NCBI RefSeq assembly: GCF_900302485.1
Contig: NZ_OMOI01000001.1
Span: 2,046,001-2,110,000 of the forward strand
Reading direction: 5' to 3'
DNA from: Aliiroseovarius pelagivivens
GTDB taxonomy: Bacteria > Pseudomonadota > Alphaproteobacteria > Rhodobacterales > Rhodobacteraceae
DNA length: 64,000 bases
Below, one piece after another: positions 35,312 through 45,433 of the stretch. Within the stretch, counting starts at the first letter, position 1. Each line of letters opens with the position of its first letter. A program made the translations under genes and the position numbers. The notes beneath the pieces are model-generated. The model worked only from the letters and a program-made list of their open reading frames with translations, searched no databases and was not told the DNA's origin.

Positions 35312-35614
35312 GTGGGCAGCATGCTGGAAGCTGCCGCCGAGGCCTATACCGCGTTGTTGGAACGAGGCCCTTCTGTCCTGATCCTGACGCGCGGCGGAGA
35401 AAGGGCAACCGGTTTCCTTGCGGACAGGTCTGTGGTTCAGGTCAATGCCGGGGACACATTCAACACAGGCTTTCTGGCCAAGCTGTACGAGTTGCAATGC
35501 CTCGCTGGACCGCAGTTGGAAACCATGTCGGCTGACACCTTGCAGCAGGCAATGAAATGCGGCGCCAAAGTAGCCGCCGTCACCGTTTCGCGCGCGGGTG
35601 CAAACCCGCCCTGA
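35312..35614 (+). pseudogene. C-terminal remnant of a PfkB-family sugar kinase
   Basis: 100 codons matching the end of ribokinase/fructokinase proteins: ILTRGGERATGFL then VVQVNAGDTFNTGFLAKL, i.e. the anion-hole/catalytic Asp motif (GAGDTF) in degraded form (NAGDTF). The N-terminal two thirds and the sugar-binding region are missing, and no upstream frame restores them. It may have been the kinase partner of the lyxose isomerase. 35145-35311 holds nothing else recognised. Confidence 0.75.
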
Positions 35615-35711
35615 GCATGGGAGCTTTGACACGCCGCTCAATTGTCGCTAAAGACACACCAACATGTTAGCGCTATCACTTGCTGATCCACACCGTGAAG
35701 AGGATAAGACC

Positions 35712-36743
35712 ATGACACTCAGGATTGCCATCAACGGTTTCGGACGTATCGGCCGCGGCGTCTTGCGCGCCCTGATCGAACAGGAATCTCAAGATATCGA
35801 GGTCGTTGCCATCAACGATCTGGCCCCGCCCGAGAACATCGCCCATCTGCTCAAGTATGACAGTATTCATGGGCGCCTGCGCGAGTCAGTTGCTGTCGAC
35901 GGCGAAACGCTTGTCGTTGGGCAGCGCCGTATCCGGCTAACCGCACTTCGCAATCCCGAAGAGCTTCCGTGGGGCGATGTCGACATTGCCTACGAATGCA
36001 CCGGGTTGTTCACGGCCCGCGATCAGGCTGCTCGCCTGCTACAGAACGGCTCGAAGCGGGTGTTGATCTCGGCACCTGGCAAGGATGCTGACCGGACAGT
36101 GGTCTATGGTGTGAACCACAACGACCTTACTGCCGACGACCAGATCGTATCGAACGCGTCCTGCACCACCAACTGCCTTGCCCCTGTGGCGATGGTGCTG
36201 CACCGCGCCTTCGGCATCAAGACCGGGTACATGACCACCATCCACGCCTTTACAGGCGACCAGCCCAGCCATGATACGAACCACAAAGACCTCTACCGGG
36301 GCCGCGCGGCGTCGATGTCGATGGTACCGACCTCGACCGGGGCCGCGCGGGCGATCTCTCTGGTGCTGCCTGATCTCGAAGGCAAGCTGGAAGGCTCGGC
36401 GGTACGTGTGCCGACCCCAAATGTATCGCTGGTCGATCTGTGCTTCATGCCCGAAACTCCGGTTACCCGTGACGAGATTAACGCCGCCATTGCCGAGGCT
36501 GCCCAAGGTCAACTGAAGGGCGTTCTGTCCTATGAGGAAGATCCGCTTGTGTCGATCGACTTCAACCACGACCCACATTCGTCCTGTTTTGCCGCGGCCC
36601 AAACCACTGTGACCGAAGACGGCATGGTGCGTGTGGCCAGCTGGTATGACAACGAATGGGGTTTTTCCAACCGGATGATCGACACTGGCCGACGGATCGG
36701 TGAACTGCTTCGCGCCTCAGGCTCCCTGAAGCTGGCGAGCTGA
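35712..36743 (+). CDS. gap: Glyceraldehyde-3-phosphate dehydrogenase
   Basis: 343 aa NAD(P)-dependent enzyme of glycolysis/gluconeogenesis. Rossmann INGFGRIGRG at the N-terminus, catalytic C151 in ASCTTNC, phosphate-site RAAS and STGAA segments, and the terminal WYDNEWGFSNRM. The start at 35712 has AGAGGA about 8 nt upstream. First of the gap–zwf–pgi–pps cluster; 4 bp before zwf. Chromosomal paralogues elsewhere are likely. Confidence 0.96.
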   Translation: MTLRIAINGFGRIGRGVLRALIEQESQDIEVVAINDLAPPENIAHLLKYDSIHGRLRESVAVDGETLVVGQRRIRLTALRNPEELPWGDVDIAYECTGLFTARDQAARLLQNGSKRVLISAPGKDADRTVVYGVNHNDLTADDQIVSNASCTTNCLAPVAMVLHRAFGIKTGYMTTIHAFTGDQPSHDTNHKDLYRGRAASMSMVPTSTGAARAISLVLPDLEGKLEGSAVRVPTPNVSLVDLCFMPETPVTRDEINAAIAEAAQGQLKGVLSYEEDPLVSIDFNHDPHSSCFAAAQTTVTEDGMVRVASWYDNEWGFSNRMIDTGRRIGELLRASGSLKLAS

Positions 36744-36747
36744 AGCG

Positions 36748-38199
36748 ATGGTCTCTCGTGTCATACCAGTTGATCCGTTCGATCTTGTTCTATTCGGGGG
36801 CACAGGTGATCTTGCGCGTCGTAAGATCCTGCCTGGGCTCTTCCACCGATTTGCGGTGGGGCAGATGCCACAAGATGCCCGGATCATTTGCACGGCGCGA
36901 AGCGCTATGGACAGGGCTGCATTCATTGAACTGACGCGGTCTAGCCTTCTCAAATTCGCCTCTGCGGCAAAAGAGAACAGCAGCGCGCTGGAAAGCTTCC
37001 TGCAAACCATCGACTACGTCCAGGTCGATGCGGCTGGGCAAGACGGCTGGGACGCGCTTTCCAAAGCTTTACGCCCGGACATGGTGCGCGCGTTCTATCT
37101 GTCTGTCTCGCCTTCCCTGTTTGGACCGATTGCACACAAACTGAACAACCACGGGATCGCCACCCCTCAAAGCCGCATCGTTGTGGAGAAGCCTTTTGGG
37201 CATGATTTGGAATCGGCCAAAGCTTTGAATGCTGATCTGCGCGGGAACTTCGAAGAGCATCAGATCTATCGGATTGACCACTATCTTGGGAAGGAAACCG
37301 TGCAGAACCTGATGGCGCTGCGCTTTGCCAATTCCTTGTGGGAACCGCTGTGGAATTCCACCCACGTTGACCACGTCCAGATCACTGTGGCCGAGAGCCT
37401 TGGGGTTGAAGGCCGTGGGGAATACTATGATCGGTCCGGCGCCATGCGGGACATGGTGCAGAACCACTTGATGCAACTTCTCTGCCTGACCGCAATGGAG
37501 CCTCCGTCGAGGTTTACGCCCGACGCAGTGCGCGACGAGAAGGTCAAAGTGATCGAGGCGCTTGAGCCCGTAGACCAATCCGACATTGTGCGCGGCCAGT
37601 ACAGGGCGCAGGGCGAAGAGGGCAGCTATCACGACCACTCGGGAAACCCCCAAAGCCGCACCGAAAGCTTTGTCGCAATCAAAGTAAACATCGGGAACTG
37701 GCGTTGGGCTGGAACACCGTTCTATCTGCGTACAGGAAAAAAGCTTCGGGCGCGCAGTTCCGAGATCGCCATCGTGTTCCGTGACCCTCCGCACATGATC
37801 TTCCCAAAGATGGAGGGACGGCGCGGCAATGCCATGATTATCCGTCTGCAACCGGACGAAGGGATCACGCTGCGCAACACCATCAAAGAGCCTGGCCCCG
37901 GTGGCTTCCGGCTTACCGAAGTATCGATGGACATGACATTCGCCGATGCTTTGGACCAGCACGCCGAACCTCAGGACGCGTATGAGCGGCTTATCATGGA
38001 TGTGATACGCGGAGACCAAACCCTGTTCATGCGCGGTGACGAGGTCGAGGCTGCTTGGGCTTGGGCCGATCCCCTTATTGAAGGTTGGCAAGATGCGGGT
38101 CGCACACCTGCGCCTTATGACCCCGGTGGCTCGGGCCCCGAGGACGCCCTGATGCTGCTACACCGCGAAGGGCGGCGCTGGCGCGAGATCATGGCCTGA
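36748..38199 (+). CDS. zwf: Glucose-6-phosphate 1-dehydrogenase
   Basis: 483 aa; oxidises glucose-6-phosphate to 6-phosphogluconolactone, the entry to the Entner-Doudoroff and oxidative pentose phosphate pathways. NADP-binding FGGTGDLARRK near the N-terminus, VVEKPFGHD, and the active-site RIDHYLGKE. No pgl or edd follows, unlike common zwf–pgl arrangements; the 288 bp to pgi (38200-38487) contain nothing recognised. Confidence 0.97.
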   Translation: MVSRVIPVDPFDLVLFGGTGDLARRKILPGLFHRFAVGQMPQDARIICTARSAMDRAAFIELTRSSLLKFASAAKENSSALESFLQTIDYVQVDAAGQDGWDALSKALRPDMVRAFYLSVSPSLFGPIAHKLNNHGIATPQSRIVVEKPFGHDLESAKALNADLRGNFEEHQIYRIDHYLGKETVQNLMALRFANSLWEPLWNSTHVDHVQITVAESLGVEGRGEYYDRSGAMRDMVQNHLMQLLCLTAMEPPSRFTPDAVRDEKVKVIEALEPVDQSDIVRGQYRAQGEEGSYHDHSGNPQSRTESFVAIKVNIGNWRWAGTPFYLRTGKKLRARSSEIAIVFRDPPHMIFPKMEGRRGNAMIIRLQPDEGITLRNTIKEPGPGGFRLTEVSMDMTFADALDQHAEPQDAYERLIMDVIRGDQTLFMRGDEVEAAWAWADPLIEGWQDAGRTPAPYDPGGSGPEDALMLLHREGRRWREIMA

Positions 38200-38487
38200 C
38201 CATGATCAAGCCGCACGAAACGGTCCTGCGGGTAACAGACCCCATCATTGCCCGCAGCCGGAAGCTCCGCTCGACTGGTCTGCACCGTGTTTGGCCCGCC
38301 ACATCCAAAGGTCCAACGCGCGCGTATCTGAACTGCATGGGTCAAACTCATACCAAAGCTGCCGATGGCAGCATTCGGAGCATGAAATTGGAGAGTACTT
38401 CATGACGCTCCGCCCACAGGATGCACTCAAACAAACCCACGGCATCTGTTCACTTGCCAAACGGGCCTCACAGCTGAGGAAAAGCAA

Positions 38488-40098
38488 ATGACCGATATCT
38501 GGAACAAGCTGCAAGACAACCACGACACGGCAAGAGAGCGGCCTATCCTCTCGCTGTTTGAAGATCCTGATCGTTTTGATGATTTCTCTGCCGGGGCAGA
38601 CGGGGTGTTTCTGGACTTCTCGAAAACAAATATCGATCGCGAAGCGCTGAGCCTGCTGATCGATCTGGCCTCCGAACAAGGTGTCTTTACGTATCGGGAC
38701 GCCATGTTCCGCGGAGACCGTATCAACGCCACAGAAAACCGGGCTGTTTTACACACCGCTCTGCGGGACGGGGGCAGCAATCCGCTGTCTGTTGATGGAG
38801 AGGATGTCCGACCAGCAGTTGCAGAAACCCTGCAGGCGATGGAACAGTTCGCACGTGACATCCGTTCGGGCCATATCAAAACCGCACAAGGCGGGGCATT
38901 TACTGATGTGATCAATATCGGCATTGGCGGCTCGGACTTGGGACCGGCCATGGCGGTGCAGGCACTGGCCCCCTATCACAATGGGCCCCGCTGTCACTTC
39001 GTGTCCAATGTTGATGGCGCCCAGATTTCAGACACGTTGCGAATGCTCGATCCCCGGTCAACATTGGTCATCATTGCCTCGAAGACCTTTACCACGATCG
39101 AAACCATGACCAACGCAGATACAGCTATCACATGGCTGCATGCTGCATTGGGAGATCGCGCAAGTGATCATCTCGCAGCCGTCTCAACTGCACGCGACAA
39201 GACGGCCGATATGGGAATCGCACCGGATCGGGTGTTTGGTTTTTCGGATTGGGTCGGTGGACGATATTCACTTTGGGGGCCCGTCGGCCTTGCGATCATG
39301 CTGGCAATTGGCCCGGAAGGATTCCACGACTTCCTATCCGGCGCACATGCCATGGATGAGCATTTCCAAACCGCCCCTGCCCCAGAGAATGTGCCACTTC
39401 TGATGGGACTGGTCGGGATATGGCATCGCAATATCTGTGACTATCCCACCCGTGCGATCTTGCCGTACGATCAGCGTCTAGCCCGTCTGCCCGCGTATCT
39501 TCAGCAGCTTGATATGGAGAGCAACGGGAAACGGGTTGCCATCAATGGCGACACCTTGGCGCGTGCATCGGGGCCGGTCGTCTGGGGAGAGCCCGGCACC
39601 AACGGACAACATGCGTTTTACCAGCTTTTGCATCAGGGCACCGACATCGTGCCCTCGGAATTTCTGATTGCATCGACAAGTCACGAGCCAGAGCTGCGCG
39701 CGCATCACGATCTGCTCAAGGCCAATTGCCTAGCGCAATCCGAAGCCCTGATGATCGGCCGCACCTTCGAACAGGCGCAAAAGATTGCCACAACTCTCGG
39801 GTTTGAAGGTGACGCGCAACGCATCCAGGCCCAGCACCGAACCTTTCCGGGCAACCGCCCGTCAATGACTTTGGTCTATCCACAGCTGACACCATTCACA
39901 CTTGGGCAGATCATTGCACTGTACGAGCACCGCGTATTCGTGGAAGGCGCTATCTGGGGGATCAACTCGTTCGATCAATGGGGCGTAGAGCTGGGTAAGG
40001 AACTGGCCAATGCTCTTGTGCCAATGATCAAAGGCGCATCTGCGAACAGCAAAGACCCGTCAACACAAGGGCTTCTAAGGTTGCTGTCCAAGCCCTGA
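38488..40098 (+). CDS. pgi: Glucose-6-phosphate isomerase
   Basis: 536 aa; interconverts glucose-6-phosphate and fructose-6-phosphate. PGI signatures: [31 protein letters not shown], the active-site [13 protein letters not shown] and a C-terminal [13 protein letters not shown]. Length slightly below E. coli Pgi (549). In-line with zwf and pps, suggesting a gluconeogenic/hexose-phosphate operon. Confidence 0.97.
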   Translation: MTDIWNKLQDNHDTARERPILSLFEDPDRFDDFSAGADGVFLDFSKTNIDREALSLLIDLASEQGVFTYRDAMFRGDRINATENRAVLHTALRDGGSNPLSVDGEDVRPAVAETLQAMEQFARDIRSGHIKTAQGGAFTDVINIGIGGSDLGPAMAVQALAPYHNGPRCHFVSNVDGAQISDTLRMLDPRSTLVIIASKTFTTIETMTNADTAITWLHAALGDRASDHLAAVSTARDKTADMGIAPDRVFGFSDWVGGRYSLWGPVGLAIMLAIGPEGFHDFLSGAHAMDEHFQTAPAPENVPLLMGLVGIWHRNICDYPTRAILPYDQRLARLPAYLQQLDMESNGKRVAINGDTLARASGPVVWGEPGTNGQHAFYQLLHQGTDIVPSEFLIASTSHEPELRAHHDLLKANCLAQSEALMIGRTFEQAQKIATTLGFEGDAQRIQAQHRTFPGNRPSMTLVYPQLTPFTLGQIIALYEHRVFVEGAIWGINSFDQWGVELGKELANALVPMIKGASANSKDPSTQGLLRLLSKP

Positions 40099-40226
40099 CC
40101 TTCAAAAGGGCCGTCCCCACATTGCCGGTTGATAAGCATATCAACCACACTGTCCACCTTGACCGGGATCAACGCGTATTTATGCCAGAAGGCTTACAAA
40201 TAGGCGATGAACTCAGGGAGGGTTGC

Positions 40227-42632
40227 ATGACAGATGCTTTGAAGACGACGTCGCCGACGCTGATTTGGCTGGACGATCTTTCGCGTACGGACATCGCCAA
40301 AGTTGGGGGGAAGAACGCCTCTTTGGGTGAGATGCTTCAGTCACTTTCCGAAAGCGGGATCCGTGTACCCCCCGGATTTGCCACCACGTCTGACGCCTAT
40401 CGCAGCTTCATCTCGGACAATGGTCTGGACCGTGTGCTTCGGGATGTTCTGCCCAAACTTGACGCCAAACGGATCACGCTGGCCACGGCAGGCAAGACGA
40501 TCCGAGCCGCCATCACCGAAGGGGTTTGGCCCGACGATGCCGAACGGGACATCCGCGCGGCCTATCGCGAGCTGAGCGCACGCGTCGGAAAGCCTGATCC
40601 CGCTGTCGCCGTGCGGTCGTCGGCCACCGCCGAAGACCTGCCTGACGCAAGTTTTGCCGGGCAGCAGGAAACCTTTCTGAACATACGTGGTGAAGACGCC
40701 CTTCTTGACGCCTGTAAGGCTTGTCTGGCCTCGCTGTTTACCGACCGGGCCATCACCTATCGCCAGATCAAGGGCTTTGATCATCTCGAGGTCGCCCTGT
40801 CCGTCGGTGTGCAGCACATGATCCGCTCGGACCTTTCCGGCTCGGGCGTCATGTTCTCGATCGACACGGAAAGCGGGTTTGACAAGATCGTCCTGATCAA
40901 CGCGGCCTGGGGACTTGGTGAAAACGTGGTTCAGGGTCACGTCGACCCGGACGAATACCAAGTCTACAAGCCGTTTCTTGACCAAGACGCGCTGACCCCG
41001 ATCGTTCACAAAGCGCTTGGTGCCAAAGAAATCAAAATGATTTATGGCCGCGAACAAGGCGCGCCTACGCGGAATGTCCCGACCTCGAAGGTCGAGCGTG
41101 CAGGCTTCGTGCTGTCTGATGCCGAAATTCTTGAACTGGCCCGTGCCGCGGTCAAGATCGAGGCGCACTACGGCACCGCGATGGACATCGAATGGGCCAA
41201 GGATGGGGAAACCGGATTGCTCTATGTGGTGCAGGCCCGCCCCGAAACCGTGCAGTCCAATCTAGCTGCTGGCGCTTTCCAAACCTATACGCTGCACGAT
41301 ACGGGCGAGGCGTTGCTAACCGGCCTTAGCGTCGGAAGCTCGGTCGCCACGGGCGAAGTCTGCATGATCCATGACGTGACGGATCTGGACCAGTTTGTGG
41401 ACGGGTCAATCCTTGTCACGTCGAACACCGACCCGGACTGGGTGCCGATCATGAAACGCGCCGCCGCCATCGTGACCGACCACGGGGGCCGCACATCCCA
41501 CGCTGCCATCGTCAGTCGCGAACTGGGCGTGCCGGCGATTGTCGGGACGTCGAATGCCACCGAGATCTTGCATAGCGGACAGCACATCACCGTGTCCTGC
41601 GCTGAAGGTGAGACGGGGGTGATCTATGCCGGAGAAGCCAAGGTGACGGTCGAGGAACAGCAGCTGGATCAAATCCCGTCTACGCAGACCAAAGTCATGC
41701 TAAACCTCGCCAACCCAGCCGCCGCTTTGCGCTGGTGGCGTCTGCCCGTGGATGGTGTCGGGCTTGCTCGTATGGAGTTCGTGATCAACAACGAGGTTCG
41801 GGTGCATCCCTTGGCGCTTACACGCTATGACACGCTGACCGACGCGGATGTGCGGGCCGAGATCGACCGCCTGACACGGGGCTATGACAACAGGGCCGAC
41901 TATTTCGTCGAGAAACTGGCGATGGGCCTCTCGCGGATCGCTGCGACGTGGTATCCCAACCCCACCATCATCCGCATGAGCGACTTCAAAACCAACGAAT
42001 ATGCCGACCTGCTTGGCGGGCGTCAGTTCGAGCCCAACGAGGAAAACCCGATGATCGGGTTCCGGGGGGCGTCGCGGTACTATGATGATGCGTATCAGGA
42101 CGGGTTCGCGTTGGAGTGCAAAGCAATCCGGCATCTGCGCGAGGTAATGGGCTTTGACAATGTCATCGTCATGATCCCCTTCTGCCGCACAGTCGAAGAA
42201 GCCGACCGCGTGCTGGCGACCATGGCGGATCACGGCCTTGAGCGTGGAAAGAACGGGCTTCAGGTCTATGTCATGTGCGAGGTCCCGTCGAACGTGATCG
42301 AGGCCGAAGCTTTTGCCGAACGGTTTGACGGGTTCTCGATCGGGTCGAACGACCTGACCCAGCTGACCCTTGGGGTGGACCGCGATTCCGAGGCCTTGGC
42401 GCATCTGTTTAACGAACGCGATCCGGCTGTTTTGTGGATGATCAATACGGTCATTTCCAAGGCGCACGATGCGGGTCGTAAGGTCGGGCTGTGCGGGCAG
42501 GCCCCCAGCAACGACCCCGAGTTCGCGAAACTACTTGTGCAAGCCGGGATCGATACGATCTCGGTCACGCCGGACAGCTTCTTCGCCGTGAAAAGCAACG
42601 TCGCAAGCGCCGAGGGTGAAAGATCGGACTAG
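40227..42632 (+). CDS. ppsA: Phosphoenolpyruvate synthase
   Basis: 801 aa; converts pyruvate and ATP to PEP, AMP and phosphate. ATP-grasp N-terminal domain (GGKNASLGEM, VRSSATAEDLPDASFAGQQ), swivelling domain with phosphohistidine H425 in GGRTSHAAIVSRELG, and C-terminal TIM barrel ending with the catalytic GLCGQAPSN. The start at 40227 has GGGAGG upstream; the frame from 40122 has no support. Its 3' end lies 6 bp from the convergent ATPase gene. Opposed to glycolysis, it fits a gluconeogenic cluster. Confidence 0.95.
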   Translation: MTDALKTTSPTLIWLDDLSRTDIAKVGGKNASLGEMLQSLSESGIRVPPGFATTSDAYRSFISDNGLDRVLRDVLPKLDAKRITLATAGKTIRAAITEGVWPDDAERDIRAAYRELSARVGKPDPAVAVRSSATAEDLPDASFAGQQETFLNIRGEDALLDACKACLASLFTDRAITYRQIKGFDHLEVALSVGVQHMIRSDLSGSGVMFSIDTESGFDKIVLINAAWGLGENVVQGHVDPDEYQVYKPFLDQDALTPIVHKALGAKEIKMIYGREQGAPTRNVPTSKVERAGFVLSDAEILELARAAVKIEAHYGTAMDIEWAKDGETGLLYVVQARPETVQSNLAAGAFQTYTLHDTGEALLTGLSVGSSVATGEVCMIHDVTDLDQFVDGSILVTSNTDPDWVPIMKRAAAIVTDHGGRTSHAAIVSRELGVPAIVGTSNATEILHSGQHITVSCAEGETGVIYAGEAKVTVEEQQLDQIPSTQTKVMLNLANPAAALRWWRLPVDGVGLARMEFVINNEVRVHPLALTRYDTLTDADVRAEIDRLTRGYDNRADYFVEKLAMGLSRIAATWYPNPTIIRMSDFKTNEYADLLGGRQFEPNEENPMIGFRGASRYYDDAYQDGFALECKAIRHLREVMGFDNVIVMIPFCRTVEEADRVLATMADHGLERGKNGLQVYVMCEVPSNVIEAEAFAERFDGFSIGSNDLTQLTLGVDRDSEALAHLFNERDPAVLWMINTVISKAHDAGRKVGLCGQAPSNDPEFAKLLVQAGIDTISVTPDSFFAVKSNVASAEGERSD

Positions 42633-42638
42633 CCGCCG

Positions 42639-45221
42639 CTAGTCCTTCTTCATCCGCAGGGATTTGATCAGCTCAGGCACCACAATCAAGGGCAGCGCGA
42701 ACAGAATGATCGCCTGCCAATGTGCCCAGTCCAATGGGGCAACCCGCAGCAATTGCTGAAGCGGATACCAGTAAATCGCGACCACTTGCAGGGACACCAT
42801 TGCAACCAGCGCAATGATCAGTTTGGGGTTCGAGAACCACCCCAACCGCCAGCAAGGTTGCGAGAAGGACCGGAAGGCAAAGACGCTCATCTTCTCGAAG
42901 ATCACCATCCCGCTGAAGGCTGCCGTCCGCGCCACGACGACGCCGTCGGGCATGAAGGTATAGAAAAGATACAGGCTGGCCGCGCCCGTATAGGTGCCAA
43001 ACGCCAAGATCATGCCCAGCGCTTTGCGGTCCAGAATGCCGGCCTCGGGGCGGCGCGGCGGGTCGCTCATCTGATCCGAGGTGCCCGGTTCCAGCCCCAG
43101 CGCCAAGGCGGTCACCCCGTCGGTCACAAGGTTCATCCACAAGATTTGCGTGGGCAGATAGATCAATGGCCCGCCCAGCGCCAAGTTTGTCAGGATTGCC
43201 ACGACCTCGCCCGCGTTCGAGGCCAGCAGGTAGCGCACGAACCGTTGGATATTCGCAAACTGTCGCCGCCCTTCGCTGACCGCGCCTTTCAGCGTGGCGA
43301 AATTGTCGTCCAGCAATACAAGATCTGCAGCGCTTTTGGCGACATCCGTGCCCCGGATCCCCATCGCGACACCGATATCTGCCTGCTTCAGCGCCGGAGC
43401 ATCGTTCACCCCATCACCTGTCATCGCAACGATATGGCCCTGCGCCTGCAAAACCTTCACCAGCCGCATCTTGTGTTCAGGAGAGGTGCGCGCAAACAGC
43501 GTAGGTTCGCTGAGGATGTCGCTCAGCGCCGCGTCGTCAACGCCCTCCAGCTCGCTTCCGGTCATCACTTTGCTAACCGGCAGGCCAAGGGCGTCTGCAA
43601 TCGCACGCGCCGTCAGAGGGCCGTCGCCGGTGATCATGATGATCCGCATACCGGCGCGTAGACAGGTTTGAATGGCGTCCCGAACTTCGGGGCGCGGCGG
43701 GTCGATCATGCCGACGAGCCCGATGAACTCTAAATCGGAATCCCCGACCCGCTGATCGGCCACCTGACGACGCGCCAAAGCAATGACCCGAAGCCCCTTG
43801 GCCGCCATATCCGCGTATTTCTGTTCAATCTGGTCGCGGGCTACCTGATCCAGCGGCACACTGCCGTCCGGTCCGAGCCATGTCACGCAGACTTCCAACA
43901 TCTGCTCGGGCGCGCCCTTCGCCAACAGCATCAACCCGCCTTCGCTTTCGCGCACCATGCTCATGCGTTTGCGTTCCGAGGAAAACGGGATTTCCGCCAA
44001 CGCGGCTGCCGATGGCATGGGGGTCCAAGCTTTGTAAGCAAAGGTCACCAATGCCCCTTCGGTTGGATCCCCCACCATGCGCCAACTGTCCCCTTCGCGG
44101 TGCAGGCTGGCATGGCTGCATCCGATCATGACGTCTAACGCCGCATCAAGGTCGGCGCTTTCGCCGTACCGGATCGGAGTGTCGCCGTGCAGGATCCGGC
44201 CTGCGGGATCGTATCCGGTGCCGACAGCGGTATAGTCCTGCCCAGCGACCCACAGCAGCTCGCTTGTCATCATGTTTTCCGTCAAGGTACCGGTCTTGTC
44301 CGTACAGATGACCGAGGCTGCCCCAACGCTTTCAATGGCTTGTAGGCGGCGCACCAAGGCGTTGCGCCGCGCCATCGCGCCTGCCCCCAAGGCCAGACTA
44401 ATGGTCACCACTGCGGGCAGGCCTTCGGGAATAATGGCAACGGCCATGGACATACCCGTCATGACCATCTCTAGCGCATCGCGCCCCACCATTATTCCTA
44501 ATATCGCGATGGCAGCGCCAAGTCCTAATGCAGCAATGCCCAACTGGCGTCCCAATCGCCCAAGCTGCCGCGAGAGGTTGGTACCCTTGTCTTCAACAGA
44601 AACGGTCAAGGTGGCAATTTTTCCAAACGCCGTCGACGCCCCGGTAGCACTGACAATCCCCTCGGCGCGACCAGCAACGACATAGGTTCCCATCATCACC
44701 TTGTTACGGTCACCTTCTTCCTTTGTAGATTTAGCGACGGAAACGGACTCGCCTGTCAGCACGCTCTCATCAATGCGCAATGCAACAGCCGAGACCACTT
44801 GCGCATCAGCAGGGACTTGGTCACCGGCCTCGAGCAAAAGAAGATCGCCCGGTACAAGATCGCGGCTGGGAATTTCGATCGGAATGCCGTCGCGAACCAC
44901 CCGGGCTTTCGGCGACAACATCTCGCGCAATGCTGCAAGCGAGGTTTCAGCGCGCCATTCCTGAACAAAACCCAATGCGCCGTTCAGAACAACAACCAGA
45001 CCGATGGCAATGCTGTCGACCCGTTCGCCAAGGGCCAATGCCACCAGTCCTGCAATGATCAGAAGTACCACCAATATCCCGGTAAATTGGCGCACGAGGA
45101 TGGTCCAGGCAGGTGTGGCGTTCGCTTCTCCGACAACATTCGGACCATGGATGCGCAAGCGATCTTGCGCCTCGACGTCCGTTAGGCCGGTCACTTGGTT
45201 CACTGCCCGATCAGGTTCCAT
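42639..45221 (-). CDS. P-type cation-transporting ATPase (P2A, Ca2+-type)
   Basis: 860 aa. Order: N-terminal cation-ATPase domain, two hydrophobic hairpins, actuator motif TGES, PEGL in the fourth membrane helix (IIPEGLPAVV), phosphorylation site D308 in DKTGTLTE, hinge GDGVNDAPALKQ, and a six-helix C-terminal domain. Matches the SERCA/PMR1-like bacterial P2A type, probably Ca2+ or Mn2+ (Na+/K+ possible). Convergent with ppsA, 6 bp between stops. Confidence 0.92.
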   Translation of the reverse strand: MEPDRAVNQVTGLTDVEAQDRLRIHGPNVVGEANATPAWTILVRQFTGILVVLLIIAGLVALALGERVDSIAIGLVVVLNGALGFVQEWRAETSLAALREMLSPKARVVRDGIPIEIPSRDLVPGDLLLLEAGDQVPADAQVVSAVALRIDESVLTGESVSVAKSTKEEGDRNKVMMGTYVVAGRAEGIVSATGASTAFGKIATLTVSVEDKGTNLSRQLGRLGRQLGIAALGLGAAIAILGIMVGRDALEMVMTGMSMAVAIIPEGLPAVVTISLALGAGAMARRNALVRRLQAIESVGAASVICTDKTGTLTENMMTSELLWVAGQDYTAVGTGYDPAGRILHGDTPIRYGESADLDAALDVMIGCSHASLHREGDSWRMVGDPTEGALVTFAYKAWTPMPSAAALAEIPFSSERKRMSMVRESEGGLMLLAKGAPEQMLEVCVTWLGPDGSVPLDQVARDQIEQKYADMAAKGLRVIALARRQVADQRVGDSDLEFIGLVGMIDPPRPEVRDAIQTCLRAGMRIIMITGDGPLTARAIADALGLPVSKVMTGSELEGVDDAALSDILSEPTLFARTSPEHKMRLVKVLQAQGHIVAMTGDGVNDAPALKQADIGVAMGIRGTDVAKSAADLVLLDDNFATLKGAVSEGRRQFANIQRFVRYLLASNAGEVVAILTNLALGGPLIYLPTQILWMNLVTDGVTALALGLEPGTSDQMSDPPRRPEAGILDRKALGMILAFGTYTGAASLYLFYTFMPDGVVVARTAAFSGMVIFEKMSVFAFRSFSQPCWRLGWFSNPKLIIALVAMVSLQVVAIYWYPLQQLLRVAPLDWAHWQAIILFALPLIVVPELIKSLRMKKD

Positions 45222-45381
45222 TCATCTTCCTGTGCCGATATCATTCACCCTCTAGATTTGACGCACGATGCGGTTTGATACAATGCGTCAGATCAGTGCA
45301 GTGTTTCTGTTTCCTGCCACTGATGAGCAGATGAGCCAGCCTAGGACGATTTGACTGGCGACCGGTTTTTCATTGGCCGTC

Positions 45382-45409
45382 AAAAAAAAGGGCGACCGTT
45401 TGGCCGCCC
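45382..45409 (-). terminator. Rho-independent terminator after the acyl-CoA synthetase gene
   Basis: An 8-bp stem (GGGCGGCC/GGTCGCCC, one G·T pair) with an AAAC loop, followed on the minus strand by eight T; 25 bp beyond the stop codon. Confidence 0.88.
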
Positions 45410-45433
45410 ATTTCTTCGTTCAGTCGGATCAGA

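Noticed and set aside
38200..38487. Expected 6-phosphogluconolactonase (pgl) between zwf and pgi
   Set aside because: Only short frames without family motifs occur in 288 bp.
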